Shown here one piece after another: positions 33,016-41,612 of a stretch of 64,000 bases of DNA (the stretch's first letter is position 1; each line of letters starts with the position of its first letter). Source of the stretch: G963422745 sp963422745 (GTDB lineage: Bacteria; Actinomycetota; Acidimicrobiia; Acidimicrobiales; Aldehydirespiratoraceae); assembly GCA_963422745.1 (NCBI GenBank), contig OY730477.1:2294001-2358000 (forward strand), in the 5' to 3' direction. The notes under the pieces were generated by a model. That model was not told the origin of the DNA. It worked only from the letters and a program-made list of their open reading frames with translations, and did no database searches. The translations under genes and the position numbers were made by a program.

Positions 33016-33966
33016 ATGGGATCAACTGGCCGAGGTTCTGCGCTCGGGTGGGTCAACGTGATCCGGGCTGTTTGCCTGTGTCTGCTAGTCGCCGCCTGCA
33101 GCAACAACAATGTCTCTGGCGCCTCTTCGGAAACCACCACCCCGGCAACCACCACCCCGACCGCCGATCAGCCAGCTATCACCGAACCGGGCAGCGACAC
33201 GACAGGTCAAGGACTCAATCTCACCGTCGGGCAACTTCCTGAGACTCTCGCACCGTTGAGCGGCTCGTTCACTAAGTACATCAATGTGTGGGGCATCAAC
33301 GTCGTCGGCACCCCCAACACCAACGACACCAAGATCATCCATGCCGCCAACGTCATGGCCCAGTATTTGGACAACGACGCCGACGGCAACCCGGACAACC
33401 CGGCCGTTATTGAGGCCATGGTGGCCAACAACGCCACCTTGGTGATGGGGGCTACCCCCGAAGAGTTGGAAGCCCTTCCCGACCTTGAGCAGATGATCCG
33501 CTTCGTCGGGGAAGGCGGTCAGGGTCTGTACGGATCTGAAACCGCTCCCGCATACGGGTTTGACGCCTCCTTGGAAGAGATACATCACCTCATCTTGAAC
33601 ACCGGCTGGGCTCAGATCTTCGGGGACCAACTAGCTCAGACAAAGGGTTCAGCCATCGCCGGGGCCATGGACCTAGCCCGTGGCGGCCGGTTTGACACAA
33701 TCCCCAGCCCTTACCCCGACGGTGCTTGGTTTACCTACGACGACCGAACTTGTGACTATTCCTGCATGGTCACCGAGTACACCTACTGGGCGCACACCAG
33801 CCTTCTCGGCGGCCAACAGGGCCGCTCACGCGAAATCGGGCACGAATGGCGGCTCGAAACCCCAGCCAAGATGGTTGATGGTGATCCAACGGCTACCGCG
33901 ATACTGCAAGACGACAGGCTCGCCTTGCCAACGGTGCTACCCGACGGCAACTATCAGCCGAGCTAG
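33016..33966 (+). CDS. Secreted lipoprotein with EF-hand-like Asp loop, unknown function
   Basis: A 316-residue lipoprotein: signal peptide with AVCLCLLVAAC lipobox, Thr/Pro-rich linker, then a domain beginning INVWGINVVGTPNTND. A calcium-binding-like loop DNDADGNPDNP follows AANVMAQYL, and later come SLEEIHHLILNTGWAQIFGD and REIGHEW. The Asp spacing resembles an EF-hand or dockerin-type loop, and the paired His and Glu residues could form a metal site, but no known protease motif is complete. It is transcribed alone, towards the 3' end of the arylsulfatase gene. Family not recognised. Confidence 0.75.
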   Translation: MGSTGRGSALGWVNVIRAVCLCLLVAACSNNNVSGASSETTTPATTTPTADQPAITEPGSDTTGQGLNLTVGQLPETLAPLSGSFTKYINVWGINVVGTPNTNDTKIIHAANVMAQYLDNDADGNPDNPAVIEAMVANNATLVMGATPEELEALPDLEQMIRFVGEGGQGLYGSETAPAYGFDASLEEIHHLILNTGWAQIFGDQLAQTKGSAIAGAMDLARGGRFDTIPSPYPDGAWFTYDDRTCDYSCMVTEYTYWAHTSLLGGQQGRSREIGHEWRLETPAKMVDGDPTATAILQDDRLALPTVLPDGNYQPS

Positions 33967-34030
33967 CCGAAGCACCGACAAACGAGAAGGCAAGTTTGTC
34001 GCGGGTGGAGAGACCACCGGCATCACATCG

Positions 34031-36460
34031 TCATTGGCGTGACATTTCACTGGCAGCAGATGTCGCTTCCTCGTGGGTGCTGCGACGCTGCGGTAACTCA
34101 ATGGTGACGCTGTGAAGGATGCCGGTGAAGGCGAACGGGGCACGGTAGCGAGCCGACACGGCGGAGCCATGGTCTCTGCCAATGCTTGAGCCGACCGAGG
34201 AGACCATCCCCATGTACAAGCCGATGCCAGCGCGTCCGCAGGGTTCGCCGTCGATCAACAGCTCCGCCCATCCCGTGGTGCGACTGTCACGCTGCAGGCG
34301 CATACCCAAAGTGTGGTCGCCAGCGGGCACCTCAATTGCCGACTCGACGATGGTGTGGTCATCGAACGCGTTGTAGTCGACCACAAGCCGACTGTCCTGC
34401 ACGAAGATCGAGCATCCTGAGTTCTGGTTGCCCGTTGCCCACAAGACACCCTCGTCGGTGGGGCCACAAGTGACGCGTGCGCTGAGGTCGAACGCGAAGC
34501 CTCCCAGCGGCGGGGACGGCTGGCTTGGAATCGGAGTCATCGGAGGCCGGTACGTGTAGCGACGGTCGATGCGATGCGGGGAACGATCACTGCGGTGGCT
34601 GCTGAACAGTTCCAGGGTGCGGTCATCCAGCGGTAGTACCCCATGGCGTTGTGCTTCCTGCCACCAAAGCTCAACCATCGCAGCCAATCGGTCTGGGTTG
34701 GTCTCGGCGAGGTCGTTGCATTCCGAAGGGTCCACCGTTAGGTCGTAGAGTTCCCAAGGCTCGGTCTCGAAGTCATCACCCGGGTTGTGTTTGGTGACCG
34801 CCTTCCACCACACACCGTCACGCTCGGCGATGAGCGCGCGGCTGCCAGCGTTCTCGAAGTACTGCAGTGTGTTGGCAGCTGGCGCTTCGGCGTCGTCCAA
34901 CACAGCGCGAAACGACTTACCCGTCACCGGCAGCTGATCTGTTCCCTTATAGATGTCGGGCGCGGTTATACCCAGCATCTCGTAGATGGTCGGGGTGATG
35001 TCAGACACGTTCACGAACTGTGTTCGTTTGGTCCCGGCTTGCGCTTCACCGAAGCCGTCGGGCCAGTGCATGATCATCGGCACATGGACACCACCCTCAT
35101 GGGTGTTCTGCTTGTACCACCGAAATGGTGAGTTGCCGCACTGGGCCCAACCCCACGGGTAGTTGGTGTGGCTGTTGGGTCCGCCAATGTCGTCGATCCG
35201 TTCCACCGCTGTCTCGGGCGTCTCATGGATCCCGTTGAAGTACTTCATCTCATGCATTACACCGAACGGACCTCCCTCCTGTGACGCGCCGTTGTCCGCC
35301 AGCAATACAAGAATCGTGTTGTCCAACTCGCCGATGTTGCGTAGAGCGTCGACGAGCCGCCCTATCTGATCGTCGGTGTGATCAAGGAAAGCCGCGAATG
35401 CCTCCTGAAGACGACAAGCCAAGCGCTGATGGGTCTCGGGTAGGTCGTCCCAGGCCTTTACCCCGGGGTTGCGTGCAGCGAGTTCGGTGCATGAAGCAAC
35501 GACTCCGAGCTCAAGCTGGCGCCGATACCAGCGCTGACGCACCGTGTCCCAACCTTCGTCGAAGCGGCCGCGGTACTTGTTGAGGTACTCCTCAGGCGCC
35601 TGGTGCGGTGCGTGGGTGGCACCGAAGGCCAGATAGGCAAAATACGGACGGTCTGGGCGGACGCCCTTGGAATCATTGATCATCAACAACAACTGATCGA
35701 CCAGATCTTCGCTGAGATGGTACCCGTCTTCAGGTTTGGCCGGTGGGTCGATATGGGTGTTATCTCTGACCAGTTCGGGATGGAACTGGTCCGTTTCGCC
35801 CTCCAGAAATCCGTAGAACCGATCGAATCCCCGAGCCAGCGGCCATTGATCGAACGGCCCAGCCGCGGAGATGTCCTGAGTCGGAGCCAGGTGCCACTTG
35901 CCTGCGCAAAACGTCGCGTACCCTTCGGCGCGCAGCACCTCGGCGATCGTCGCTGCCGAGTTCGAGATGTGCCCGAGCTGATGCGGAAAACCCGTTCGCC
36001 AGTTCGAGACACCTCGCATACCTACCGCATGCTGGGACCGTCCAGTCAACAGCGCGGCCCGAGTCGGTGAACACAGCGGCGTTACATGGAAGTTCGTGAA
36101 CTGCACCCCGTTCGCTGCTAGCACGTCGATATTGGGCGTTTCGATATCGGACCCGTAGCAGCCGAGCTGGGCAAAGCCGGTGTCGTCGAGCAGCACAATC
36201 ACCACGTTCGGTGCGCTGTCGCCTGGGTGGGGCGGCTCAGCGAAGTGCGGTACCGAGTCGGCCAGGGTCCGGCCGATCATGCCGCCAAACGGGATCGGCG
36301 TGGTTGACTGGCTTGGCTTGGTTGACTGGCTTGGCTTGGTTGACTGGATCGGCTTGGTTGACTGGATCGGCGTGGTTGACTGGATCGGCGTGGTCGACTG
36401 GATCGGCGTGGTTGACGGGATCGGCTTGGTTGACGGGATCGGCTTGCTTGACGGCGTCAT
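34031..36460 (-). CDS. Arylsulfatase-type sulfatase with repeat-extended N-terminus
   Basis: An 809-residue sulfatase. VVIVLLDDTGFAQLGCYG gives the metal-binding Asp pair (92-93), and PLCSPTRAALLTGR carries the C-x-P-x-R formylglycine site at Cys130, followed by GKWHLAP and VLLADNGAS. A C-terminal beta-rich domain of about 150 residues (FAFDLSARVTCG, GLYMGMVSSVGSS) is typical of long arylsulfatases. There is no signal peptide; instead about 55 N-terminal residues are copies of a Pro/Ser/Thr hexapeptide (TTPIQS, TKPIPS). It would hydrolyse sulfate esters, perhaps from algal or sponge polysaccharides. The gene overlaps the following one by 4 bases. Confidence 0.88.
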   Translation of the reverse strand: MTPSSKPIPSTKPIPSTTPIQSTTPIQSTTPIQSTKPIQSTKPSQSTKPSQSTTPIPFGGMIGRTLADSVPHFAEPPHPGDSAPNVVIVLLDDTGFAQLGCYGSDIETPNIDVLAANGVQFTNFHVTPLCSPTRAALLTGRSQHAVGMRGVSNWRTGFPHQLGHISNSAATIAEVLRAEGYATFCAGKWHLAPTQDISAAGPFDQWPLARGFDRFYGFLEGETDQFHPELVRDNTHIDPPAKPEDGYHLSEDLVDQLLLMINDSKGVRPDRPYFAYLAFGATHAPHQAPEEYLNKYRGRFDEGWDTVRQRWYRRQLELGVVASCTELAARNPGVKAWDDLPETHQRLACRLQEAFAAFLDHTDDQIGRLVDALRNIGELDNTILVLLADNGASQEGGPFGVMHEMKYFNGIHETPETAVERIDDIGGPNSHTNYPWGWAQCGNSPFRWYKQNTHEGGVHVPMIMHWPDGFGEAQAGTKRTQFVNVSDITPTIYEMLGITAPDIYKGTDQLPVTGKSFRAVLDDAEAPAANTLQYFENAGSRALIAERDGVWWKAVTKHNPGDDFETEPWELYDLTVDPSECNDLAETNPDRLAAMVELWWQEAQRHGVLPLDDRTLELFSSHRSDRSPHRIDRRYTYRPPMTPIPSQPSPPLGGFAFDLSARVTCGPTDEGVLWATGNQNSGCSIFVQDSRLVVDYNAFDDHTIVESAIEVPAGDHTLGMRLQRDSRTTGWAELLIDGEPCGRAGIGLYMGMVSSVGSSIGRDHGSAVSARYRAPFAFTGILHSVTIELPQRRSTHEEATSAASEMSRQ
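36290..36459 (-). repeat. 18-bp tandem repeat encoding the sulfatase N-terminal hexapeptides
   Basis: About nine units of the type GTTGACTGGATCGGCGTG (plus-strand reading) with a strict 18-base period and a few substitutions. Reading frame is kept, giving hexapeptides TKPIPS, TTPIQS and TKPSQS. The repeats begin right at the start codon, so the original N-terminus may have been replaced. Confidence 0.88.
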
Positions 36461-37050
36461 GGCTGGGCCGACTCGAATGCGGCTCGGGTTGCTGGGTGGT
36501 CAAGCGGTGGGCTCTCAAGGCGCCGCAGCCGGTTGCGGAACAAGAGGTAGCCCCACACCATCTCGTCGCCGTCGAGATGCCTGGTGACAGCGACAACCTT
36601 CTTGTTGAACGGCCGGAGTTTGTGCACGCCTTGCTCGAACGTCGCCGCTACGCGAATACGACGGCCACCAATCCCGGCGATGTCATTGACACCATTTTCG
36701 AGGGTGCCGTCGCAGAACATGTCGTGAACAAGTCCGCCCGTTGTGATAACGATGCGGTTACCGGCTTGTTCGATCCTTTCGACGTGGCCCTTCATTCGGC
36801 CCTCGTAGACCTCCCACACACCACGCATGTCCGCAACGCCAGCTGCGAGCGGCTCCCGGCAGCCGTTTAGGGTACGCTCCGCCCAGACGGCCCAAGATGC
36901 GTCACGCCTGGTGCTGTCGAGGGGGATGTCCGACGCCTTGGGCCCGGATCCGTTGAGTTCGGGTAATTCGTAATCGGCCGGGTCGTGCGGGCGGGCATAG
37001 GCCGCCAACCGTTCGTTGTCGACGCGCAGCCGCCGTACAAGTCGCTTCAT
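36457..37050 (-). CDS. Conserved hypothetical protein in sulfatase operon
   Basis: A 197-residue soluble protein without signal or membrane segments: RLRVDNERLAAYARPHDPAD near the start, then MRGVWEVYEGRMKGHVERIE, DMFCDGTLENGVNDIAGIGG and a C-terminal WGYLLFRNRLRR. I do not recognise the family. The ATG at 37050 is preferred over a TTG at 37062 because GGAGGA sits 6 bases before it; that ribosome-binding site is itself part of the 17-bp repeat array. It overlaps the sulfatase start by 4 bases, so the two are probably co-translated. Confidence 0.65.
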   Translation of the reverse strand: MKRLVRRLRVDNERLAAYARPHDPADYELPELNGSGPKASDIPLDSTRRDASWAVWAERTLNGCREPLAAGVADMRGVWEVYEGRMKGHVERIEQAGNRIVITTGGLVHDMFCDGTLENGVNDIAGIGGRRIRVAATFEQGVHKLRPFNKKVVAVTRHLDGDEMVWGYLLFRNRLRRLESPPLDHPATRAAFESAQP

Positions 37051-37168
37051 TGCTTCCTCCAAGTCACTGCCGCCTCCAAGTCATTGCTTCCTCCAAGTCA
37101 CTGCCGCCTACAAGTCATTGCTGGCTCCAAGTCACTGCCGCCTCCTAACCACTGCCGCCTCCAAACCA
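37050..37168 (-). repeat. 17-bp minisatellite of Shine-Dalgarno-containing units before a start codon
   Basis: Seven units of 17 bases (plus strand TTGCTTCCTCCAAGTCA alternating with CTGCCGCCTCCAAGTCA). On the coding (minus) strand most units contain GGAGG, and the last one serves as the ribosome-binding site of the hypothetical gene. The array also covers the end of a dehalogenase-like remnant. Confidence 0.85.
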
Positions 37169-37360
37169 AGTCACCAACACCTTGGTGTAGGCCGCCGGGA
37201 TGTTTGGTGTAAGGAAACGACCACCACCGAACAGGATCTCCTGGGCTGACTCTCCGCGCCGGGATGCGTTCAACGATCGGCATATAAGCTTCAGGCGCGA
37301 CGATGTCACGGTCGCTGAAGATGGTGAGCACCAGCTTGGTCCACTCCTTGAGCACCGTTC
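37145..37360 (-). pseudogene. C-terminal remnant of a haloalkane dehalogenase-like alpha/beta hydrolase
   Basis: One frame gives LKEWTKLVLTIFSDRDIVAP and EAYMPIVERIPARR; after a frameshift another gives QEILFGGGRFLTPNIPAAYT and KVLVTWFGG. Together they resemble the last quarter of haloalkane dehalogenases (late Asp in FSDxDxI; GAGHFxQED His motif degraded to GGGRFLTP). The nucleophile region is gone and the catalytic His is not visible, so it is a pseudogene. Confidence 0.5.
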
Positions 37361-37391
37361 AGCCGGACAGGCTGCCAAGCGACTGCGGGCA

Positions 37392-38249
37392 CTATCGGGG
37401 CTGCGCAGAATCTCGAGGCCGCGCAGAATCATAACTTTCTTTCGTCGACGCGGCGAGCGTGTTCACGAAAGCCCGGACACCGAGCGTGTAGCTATCGGCG
37501 ATTGCAGAATCTCGGTGCTGCGTGTGGGCCAGGCTGCGGTCCGGGTCCTCAGCCACCGCAATGAAAGCGCGGCGACTCGGAAACGTATTGAAACGGACCT
37601 GATGCCACGACCGGCCGTCACCGATGATGGTGCCCTCCGCGCAGAACCAGCCCTCGATTCGAATACCGTTCGCAGCGCCAAGGTTGCCAGCGACCTCTTG
37701 GTAGGACTCCATTTGTTCTGGTGTCTTGGTTGCGCCAGCCTCGTCGTGGAACCGTATTACGTGGACCACCGTGTACGCCCCATCGTCGTCGGTGCACGGG
37801 TGCGCTACTTCGGCCCATTCCACCCGTTCGGGAACCGGAAACAGCAGGGGCTGTGTGCCGATGACGATAGTGGCGGCCATCCCTGCTTCCTTGTGCACGT
37901 GGGCTTGTTGGAAGTCCTTGCGTTGTTGCATCGCTATGAACGATGCACGAGTGCGGTAGCGCACGACGGCTAGGCGGTCCCATTTGGGTTCGTCACCGAG
38001 GAACTGGTCCTCAACGTCGGCCACGAATACGATCTCGGCGCCGACCGCAGCCAGCGGACCCACAGGTGTGTACTTTTCGTCGGCCTCGCGTCCGCTGAGC
38101 GTGGTCTCACGGCCGTCAACGTAGGTGGCTTGCTTGTTGTAGCGCATCAAGTTGACCATCCAGACTGGCCCGTCGTCGTCTGGTGCCGTGGTAGCAAGCT
38201 TGCGGCCGTAGTCCTGATCAATCTGTCCGTAGCTGGGCATGCCGCGCAA
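37392..38249 (-). CDS. DUF1330-like ferredoxin-fold (dimeric alpha/beta barrel) protein
   Basis: A 285-residue protein: PVWMVNLMRYNKQATY, YTPVGPLAAVGAEIVFVADV, WDRLAVVRYRTRASFIAMQQ and DFQQAHVHKEAGMAATIVIG match the DUF1330 pattern; a second, less conserved half follows (TVVHVIRFHDEAGATKTPEQ, FNTFPSRRAFIAVAEDPDRS). Such proteins are small stress- or catabolism-associated ferredoxin-fold proteins without a firm function. The C-terminus (SARPRDSAQPR) contains a short 18-bp duplication. Confidence 0.75.
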   Translation of the reverse strand: MRGMPSYGQIDQDYGRKLATTAPDDDGPVWMVNLMRYNKQATYVDGRETTLSGREADEKYTPVGPLAAVGAEIVFVADVEDQFLGDEPKWDRLAVVRYRTRASFIAMQQRKDFQQAHVHKEAGMAATIVIGTQPLLFPVPERVEWAEVAHPCTDDDGAYTVVHVIRFHDEAGATKTPEQMESYQEVAGNLGAANGIRIEGWFCAEGTIIGDGRSWHQVRFNTFPSRRAFIAVAEDPDRSLAHTQHRDSAIADSYTLGVRAFVNTLAASTKESYDSARPRDSAQPR

Positions 38250-38314
38250 TCCTTACATTTCTGCCTGCATTACTAGCAATTTATGGTCGGCGAGCAATTG
38301 CTGGTTGCCAGTGC

Positions 38315-38986
38315 TCAGCTCAGCAGCGATCGCAGCGCCGCAACAAGCGTTGCGTGGGTTTGTGCGACCGTGAACTGGCGCTGGCGACGCAGGTAGCCGA
38401 TGGACTCAGGCTGGGTTAGCAGGTCACCAGCCGCCGCCACTGCCTCACGGTCGGTACCTTTGCGTTCTGCAAGTTCGGGCTTGAACTGCTGCTCGAACTG
38501 CGCACGCATCCTGTTGCGGTCACTGGCGAGGTTGTCGCGGACACGCGGATGTCGTGTCGCATTCGCCAGCGCGGCGCGAAGTACCGGCCCGAGGACCTCA
38601 TGGAGGTTGATGCGCATGGTCACGAAATCGTCCATGCGGCGTTCAAATGGGCCCTGGCCGATCTCGTGCAGTCTTGACAGCTCGACGCCGATTTGGTCGT
38701 TGCGTTTTATTGCTGCTTCCAGCAACTCACCCGGATCGGCGAAGTACCGATACAGCGACCGCAGCGACAGACCCGACCGCTTCGCCGCCTGCTCCATCGT
38801 GGGGAACATCGCCTCGTCGGCGAACATCTCCAGTACCACATCAAGCACCGAATCGATGTTGCGTTGACGCCTGGCAGCACGACCATCGGTGGGTTCGGTT
38901 ATGTCAGGCGCTGATTGGGGCGGGCAGTACTCTCGCCTGGCAGCACGACCATCGGTGGATTCGGTTATGTCATCAACGTCGCTCAT
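38315..38986 (-). CDS. TetR-family transcriptional regulator
   Basis: A 223-residue regulator: helix-turn-helix FPTMEQAAKRSGLSLRSLYR YF-type motif with the TetR core, then an all-helical ligand domain. The ATG at 38986 is chosen; a further in-frame start lies 30 bases upstream. The N-terminal extension contains a 22-residue tandem duplication (ITESTDGRAARR ... ITEPTDGRAARR). It lies between two sulfatase-containing gene groups on the same strand and probably regulates one of them. Confidence 0.85.
   Translation of the reverse strand: MSDVDDITESTDGRAARREYCPPQSAPDITEPTDGRAARRQRNIDSVLDVVLEMFADEAMFPTMEQAAKRSGLSLRSLYRYFADPGELLEAAIKRNDQIGVELSRLHEIGQGPFERRMDDFVTMRINLHEVLGPVLRAALANATRHPRVRDNLASDRNRMRAQFEQQFKPELAERKGTDREAVAAAGDLLTQPESIGYLRRQRQFTVAQTHATLVAALRSLLS
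38871..38968 (-). repeat. 66-bp-offset direct duplication inside the TetR gene
   Basis: CTGGCAGCACGACCATCGGT begins at 38871 and 38937, exactly 66 bases apart, with the match continuing through TTCGGTTATGTCA. It duplicates 22 residues of the regulator's N-terminal tail and keeps the frame. Near-identity of the copies suggests a recent event. Confidence 0.9.
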
Positions 38987-39020
38987 CGGCAAGCCCAACA
39001 AAGCCCAGCGGTGCAACCGG

Positions 39021-41612
39021 TTAGCTGTTCACGACACAGCGTTGGGCGGCGAGCAGCATCATCTGGCGAGCCACCATCGGTGCGGCGTTCTGGTTCTGAC
39101 CGGTGACCAGGTTGCCGTCAACCACCCAGTGGTTGGCGAACGGATCACGGAACCGGGTCTGGCTCTCGAAGCTGGCTCCGAGTTTGCGTAGTTCGGTCTC
39201 GGGATGGTGCGGCGTGGTCTCGATACCGAGTTCTTGCACCTGTTTGTCTGTGACTGCCGATATTCTTCGGCCCTGCACCAGCGGTGAACCGTCAGCGGCC
39301 TTGGCCCTTAGGAGCCCGAGGGGACCGTGGCAGACGCCACCGATTATCCGTTCATTTTCGTTGGCAAGCGTGATCTGGCGGCCGAGTTCCTCAGAGAAGC
39401 CCAGATCAAACGCGGCACCCCAGCCTCCGGCAAGGTAAACGATCTCGTAGTCGGCCATGTCGAGTGCGACAACCGCGGTCGAATCGTTGACCTTTGCCTT
39501 CAGGTCGTCGTCGGCGAGGAAACGATCGCAGGCCTCGGTACGCAGCGGCGACCTGAGCGAAATGGGGTCCACAGGAATCACGCCGCCGTTGGGGCTGGCT
39601 ACATCAACGGTCATGCCAGCGTCAACGAAGGCGTAATACGCCACGGTCAGTTCGCTGGCGTACACCCCGGTCGGTTTGCCAATGTCAAGAACCCCGTGGT
39701 TGGTTGCGATCAGCATCGCCCGCTTACCGGTCAGGTTGACATCAATGGTCTCGGTGTCCTCGGGATGCATTCCGATGCGCTGCAGGAGTTTCCGCAACAA
39801 ACGGGCAGGCGGTGGTGGGTTCTTCAAGACGGGTCCTGCGCTGGGATTTCGGGTCGCGTACGGCCAGGGTTGGTTGCGTTGGGGTACAGCTCGGGCCCGC
39901 TCATCTGCGAGCCGGCCCGAAAGCAAATCAAAAACTGCTACAGCGTCGGACGCGTCAGAGCGGTTATGTGTCTCGATGGGATCGGCATCAAGGTCATACA
40001 GCTCCCACTGATCCTGCAGCGGTTCGGTTCGAAACATTTCGCCGCTCGGCCCATTGGCCGCCAGATGCCTGATACCAGGCTCGGTCCAGGTAGCAGGATC
40101 GTCGAAGCAGCGCACAATCTTCCACAGGTGACCGGCCCCGCCCGGTGCGTCGGCTTCATCAACCCGGCTTACGACGCTTTCAAAGTTCGCCGCCACGTGG
40201 GCGGGTACCCGGATCCGCAACGGCGGCGGCTGCTTGGTGATGCGACCCATGCGGCGGGCTATGGCACTGGCACCGGAGTCACCTTCGGGCATGTTGTCGC
40301 GGGTGATTGCGTACACGGAGCGCGAACGGTCCGGCTCATCATCACCGTTGATTACCGGCATCAGATCGCGGCCCGGTAACGGGTGCATTTCGCTGAATTC
40401 AGTCCGCAACCGCTCGGCGATCTTGTTCTTGTCGATCCCGGCCGCGCTCAGCAACGTCGGCACGAGGTCCACATGTGAACTCACAGCATCGTGGACCATT
40501 CGCTCCGAGGTCGCCTGCTCTCCTATTCGAGCGATCACGAACGGTACCCGTGTCGCCTCGTCGTACAGGTTGAACCATTTCTGGTGCAACCCACCGTGAG
40601 CCCCGAGCAATTCGCCGTGATCGGATGTGCGGACCAGAACGGCTTCATCGGATCCGCCCTCGGTCACCGCTCGCCTAACCCGATCGAGCGGACCATCAGA
40701 TTCAAGATGCAGGCGGTAGTAGAGGTTGCGATACTCCTGGGCGCGATCCCGGTAGGTGCGCTCAACCAAAGGCGCCAACCCGTATGTCGTCGGATACGAG
40801 GCACGGTAGGCGATCTGAGCGGCTGGCTTTGAGGCGAGGTCCTCGTCATCGGTGGGAGAGGGTGCAACGTCAGGCAGATTATGCGGATCGGTCGCAAACG
40901 GGTTATCGGGGCCAAAGCGCCCGAGCCATACCGGCACGTAGACAATGTCGTGCGGGTTGACGAAGGAGACCACCAGCAAGAATGGCCGTAGCGCCGCTGC
41001 TTCACCCAGGCGCCGCCGCTCGTAGCGGTCCTTGAGCCACGCCACCGCCCGATTTGCGTAGACGGGGTCACAAACGAGGCCCGACAGTGATGGTTTACCG
41101 CCATGCGGTTCCGGCCCGACCCACCCCGAGAACCCGTACTCGTTGAGTGGATCGGCTTTGAGGTAGGTCCGCACCGCGTCGGAGTCCACAGCACCATGGT
41201 CATCGTGAGTGGCCAACGCCACGCCAGTATCCGGATCAATCAGATCGGCATGGCTCATGTGCCATTTGCCCACATAGCGCGTGTCGTAGCCACCGGCGCG
41301 GAACCAGTGGCCGAGGGTCGGCACCTCGCTGGATCGCAGCCAGCGCATCCGCGAGTCGTCGTGCATCTTGCCCAGCCCGTTGGTCTGCGTGACGCCATGG
41401 ACATCGGGATACTGGCCAGTGAACAGCGTTGGCCTACTCGGCACGCACGCAAGAGAGCCCGTGTAGTGACGTCGGAACGACACCCCGTTTTCCTCGAACC
41501 AACGCGCACCTGCCAGCTTGGCTCGCCGCCACGCCGCCACGGATGGCGATTCGTAGGACGGCGCTGCACGTTCTTGATCCGTCATGACAACGACAACGTC
41601 GGGGCGATTCAT
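39021..41612 (-). CDS. Sulfatase fused to a C-terminal DJ-1/PfpI domain
   Basis: An 863-residue protein. The N-terminal 600 residues are a sulfatase/phosphohydrolase: VVVVMTDQERAAPSYES at the metal site, formylglycine-type motif LACVPSRPTLFTGQYPDVHG (Cys56), KWHMSHADLIDPDTG and RTSDHGELLGAHGG. From residue 630 a complete DJ-1/PfpI domain follows: KRAMLIATNHGV, LAGGWGAAFDLGF and the nucleophile elbow GGVCHGPLGLL (Cys761). DJ-1 relatives are glyoxalase III or chaperone-like enzymes. This fusion is not one I know. No signal peptide is visible, so a cytoplasmic location is expected. It overlaps the SRPBCC gene by 4 bases. Confidence 0.87.
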   Translation of the reverse strand: MNRPDVVVVMTDQERAAPSYESPSVAAWRRAKLAGARWFEENGVSFRRHYTGSLACVPSRPTLFTGQYPDVHGVTQTNGLGKMHDDSRMRWLRSSEVPTLGHWFRAGGYDTRYVGKWHMSHADLIDPDTGVALATHDDHGAVDSDAVRTYLKADPLNEYGFSGWVGPEPHGGKPSLSGLVCDPVYANRAVAWLKDRYERRRLGEAAALRPFLLVVSFVNPHDIVYVPVWLGRFGPDNPFATDPHNLPDVAPSPTDDEDLASKPAAQIAYRASYPTTYGLAPLVERTYRDRAQEYRNLYYRLHLESDGPLDRVRRAVTEGGSDEAVLVRTSDHGELLGAHGGLHQKWFNLYDEATRVPFVIARIGEQATSERMVHDAVSSHVDLVPTLLSAAGIDKNKIAERLRTEFSEMHPLPGRDLMPVINGDDEPDRSRSVYAITRDNMPEGDSGASAIARRMGRITKQPPPLRIRVPAHVAANFESVVSRVDEADAPGGAGHLWKIVRCFDDPATWTEPGIRHLAANGPSGEMFRTEPLQDQWELYDLDADPIETHNRSDASDAVAVFDLLSGRLADERARAVPQRNQPWPYATRNPSAGPVLKNPPPPARLLRKLLQRIGMHPEDTETIDVNLTGKRAMLIATNHGVLDIGKPTGVYASELTVAYYAFVDAGMTVDVASPNGGVIPVDPISLRSPLRTEACDRFLADDDLKAKVNDSTAVVALDMADYEIVYLAGGWGAAFDLGFSEELGRQITLANENERIIGGVCHGPLGLLRAKAADGSPLVQGRRISAVTDKQVQELGIETTPHHPETELRKLGASFESQTRFRDPFANHWVVDGNLVTGQNQNAAPMVARQMMLLAAQRCVVNS

